Source of the DNA: a virus | IMG/VR virus record: IMGVR_UViG_3300020442_001789 | Span: 1-29,267 of that record | Length of the DNA: 29,267 bases | Reading direction: 5' to 3' (one strand) | Shown here: positions 28,497-29,267 of the stretch, in pieces | Numbering within the stretch: the stretch's first letter is position 1 | Layout of the letters: each line of letters opens with the position of its first letter | Notes under the pieces: generated by a model | What the model saw: the letters and a program-made list of their open reading frames with translations, nothing else | The model's database searches: none | What the model was told of the DNA's origin: nothing | Translations under genes and position numbers: made by a program

Positions 28497-29267
28497 CGTA
28501 GACTAACTTTGAGAAATCATTTGGTTTTTCAAACCTTAGGGTGGTGTCAAACTTGTCCAGTAGGACATCTCCCTTGTGAGATATTACAAAGAGGTTGGTC
28601 TTTCCGTCAAGATTCCTTAGAATCTTCATCAAATCATACGTTGCTGTAGAGTCCAGAGAAGAATCAAACACCTCGTCAAGGATGAGGAGGTTAGTAGATG
28701 CAGAATTCTTCATCTTAGCAATGTCACGCCATGTGAATAGGAGTGACAGGTCAATCTTCTGCTTTTCTCCTTCAGAGAATGATGCATAGGAAAAGACATC
28801 ACGGAAACGAGACTTAATCTGCTCGGTAAACTCTTCGTCAAGGGTGAAGTTGACAAAGAAATCCATACTTTGCAGGTATTTATTGATTCTTTGGTTAATT
28901 AGAGGGATGAATTTGCTGATTACCTTACTTTTAATACCACTGTCCTTCAGCAGATTGCTGACAACCTTCAGGTCATCACAATTCTTGTTGATTTCAGTGC
29001 AATCATCAGTAGTTTTCTTCAGTTTTTCACGATACTCTTCCAGTTTAACTTTCTCTGCCTTAGTATCAGGTGTTTCTTTGTTGCACTCATTAAGAATGTC
29101 TTGACATTCTCTCAGCAGTCGTGCACTTTCATCATTAAGACTGTTAATTTGATGCTGAATAGTGGTAATTTTCTCACAATTCTGCCTCTGCTCCTCAATC
29201 TGACCCCAGATATCATTAATCTGTTTGGTAATCATATCATTACCTTGAGAAAATTTCTCAACTTTAT
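28483..29267 (-). CDS. 46: Recombination endonuclease subunit gp46 (Rad50/SbcC-like, cut by window edge)
   Basis: The C-terminal 260 codons are visible; the frame stays open past 29235 to the window end, so the true start is outside. The visible part begins in a coiled coil (heptad-rich to about residue 100 of this fragment), then the C-terminal ATPase half: SFSEGEKQKIDLSLLF is the ABC signature, LLILDEVFDSSLD is Walker B and its acidic catalytic residue, and LFVISHK is the H-loop. With gp47 it resects DNA ends for recombination and degrades host DNA. The N-terminal Walker A and the hook lie upstream. Its end overlaps the basic 57-aa ORF. Confidence 0.92.
   Translation of the reverse strand, partial: KVEKFSQGNDMITKQINDIWGQIEEQRQNCEKITTIQHQINSLNDESARLLRECQDILNECNKETPDTKAEKVKLEEYREKLKKTTDDCTEINKNCDDLKVVSNLLKDSGIKSKVISKFIPLINQRINKYLQSMDFFVNFTLDEEFTEQIKSRFRDVFSYASFSEGEKQKIDLSLLFTWRDIAKMKNSASTNLLILDEVFDSSLDSTATYDLMKILRNLDGKTNLFVISHKGDVLLDKFDTTLRFEKPNDFSKLVYDESP

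Noticed and set aside
28861-28885. Late-promoter-like AATAAATA inside gp46
   Set aside because: It lies deep in the coding region with no gene start within reach, and one such octamer by chance is expected in AT-rich DNA.
1-29267. tRNA genes, CRISPR arrays, insertion sequences, attachment sites
   Set aside because: No cloverleaf with a T-loop consensus, no evenly spaced repeats, and no transposase or integrase motif was seen on either strand by eye.

Overview
The window is a piece of a T4-like myovirus genome that infects marine cyanobacteria (cyanomyovirus, Kyanoviridae-type). The evidence is a T4 replication and recombination core (gp46, gp45, gp44, gp62, RegA, gp43, UvsX, gp41) mixed with genes typical of cyanophages: a small heat-shock protein, a MazG pyrophosphohydrolase, a CobS-like AAA+ ATPase with a large VWA partner, many 2-oxoglutarate/Fe(II) oxygenases, and a small protein with a PsbN-like tail. 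Coding density is near total. Most neighbours overlap by 1-30 nt, very often as ATGA. All assignments were made by eye from motifs; no searches were run.

Layout, read along the minus strand from high to low coordinates. (1) 29267-24147: gp46 (cut by the window edge), a basic 57-aa ORF, a VWA/HExxH protein (CobT-like), a 27-aa membrane ORF, a 178-aa DKH-motif protein, CobS-like ATPase and a DUF3310-like protein. (2) 24144-16876: sliding clamp gp45, an oxygenase, clamp loader gp44, the PsbN-like ORF, an N4/N6 DNA methyltransferase, three tandem oxygenases, a Dam-type methylase, another oxygenase, gp62 and RegA. (3) 16852-15003: two small membrane proteins, an oxygenase and a proline-rich protein. 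(4) 13356-15031: the only plus-strand island, three exported proteins, facing hsp20 across a two-way promoter region and running into the proline-rich gene. (5) 13203-6154: hsp20, small genes, two Sm-like candidates, DNA polymerase gp43, a 58-aa ORF, UvsX, an oxygenase and helicase gp41. (6) 6151-1: MazG, small genes, an oxygenase, then an unusual trio (nuclease-like, covalent-nucleotidyltransferase-like and cytidylyltransferase-like proteins) followed by the start of a gene that leaves the window.

The replication genes would build the phage replisome (clamp, clamp loader, polymerase, helicase) and the recombination machinery (UvsX, gp46), with RegA as translational repressor. The accessory genes suggest tuning of host nucleotides (MazG), photosynthesis (PsbN-like), protein quality (hsp20) and DNA or protein modification (two methyltransferases, eight oxygenases). 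The most interesting points are the ligase-like protein and its two enzyme neighbours at 760-4482, the PsbN-like ORF at 21842-21991, the eight oxygenases, the near absence of GATC sites (nine counted by eye in 29 kb), and the plus-strand exported trio. No tRNA, rRNA, CRISPR array or insertion sequence was seen.
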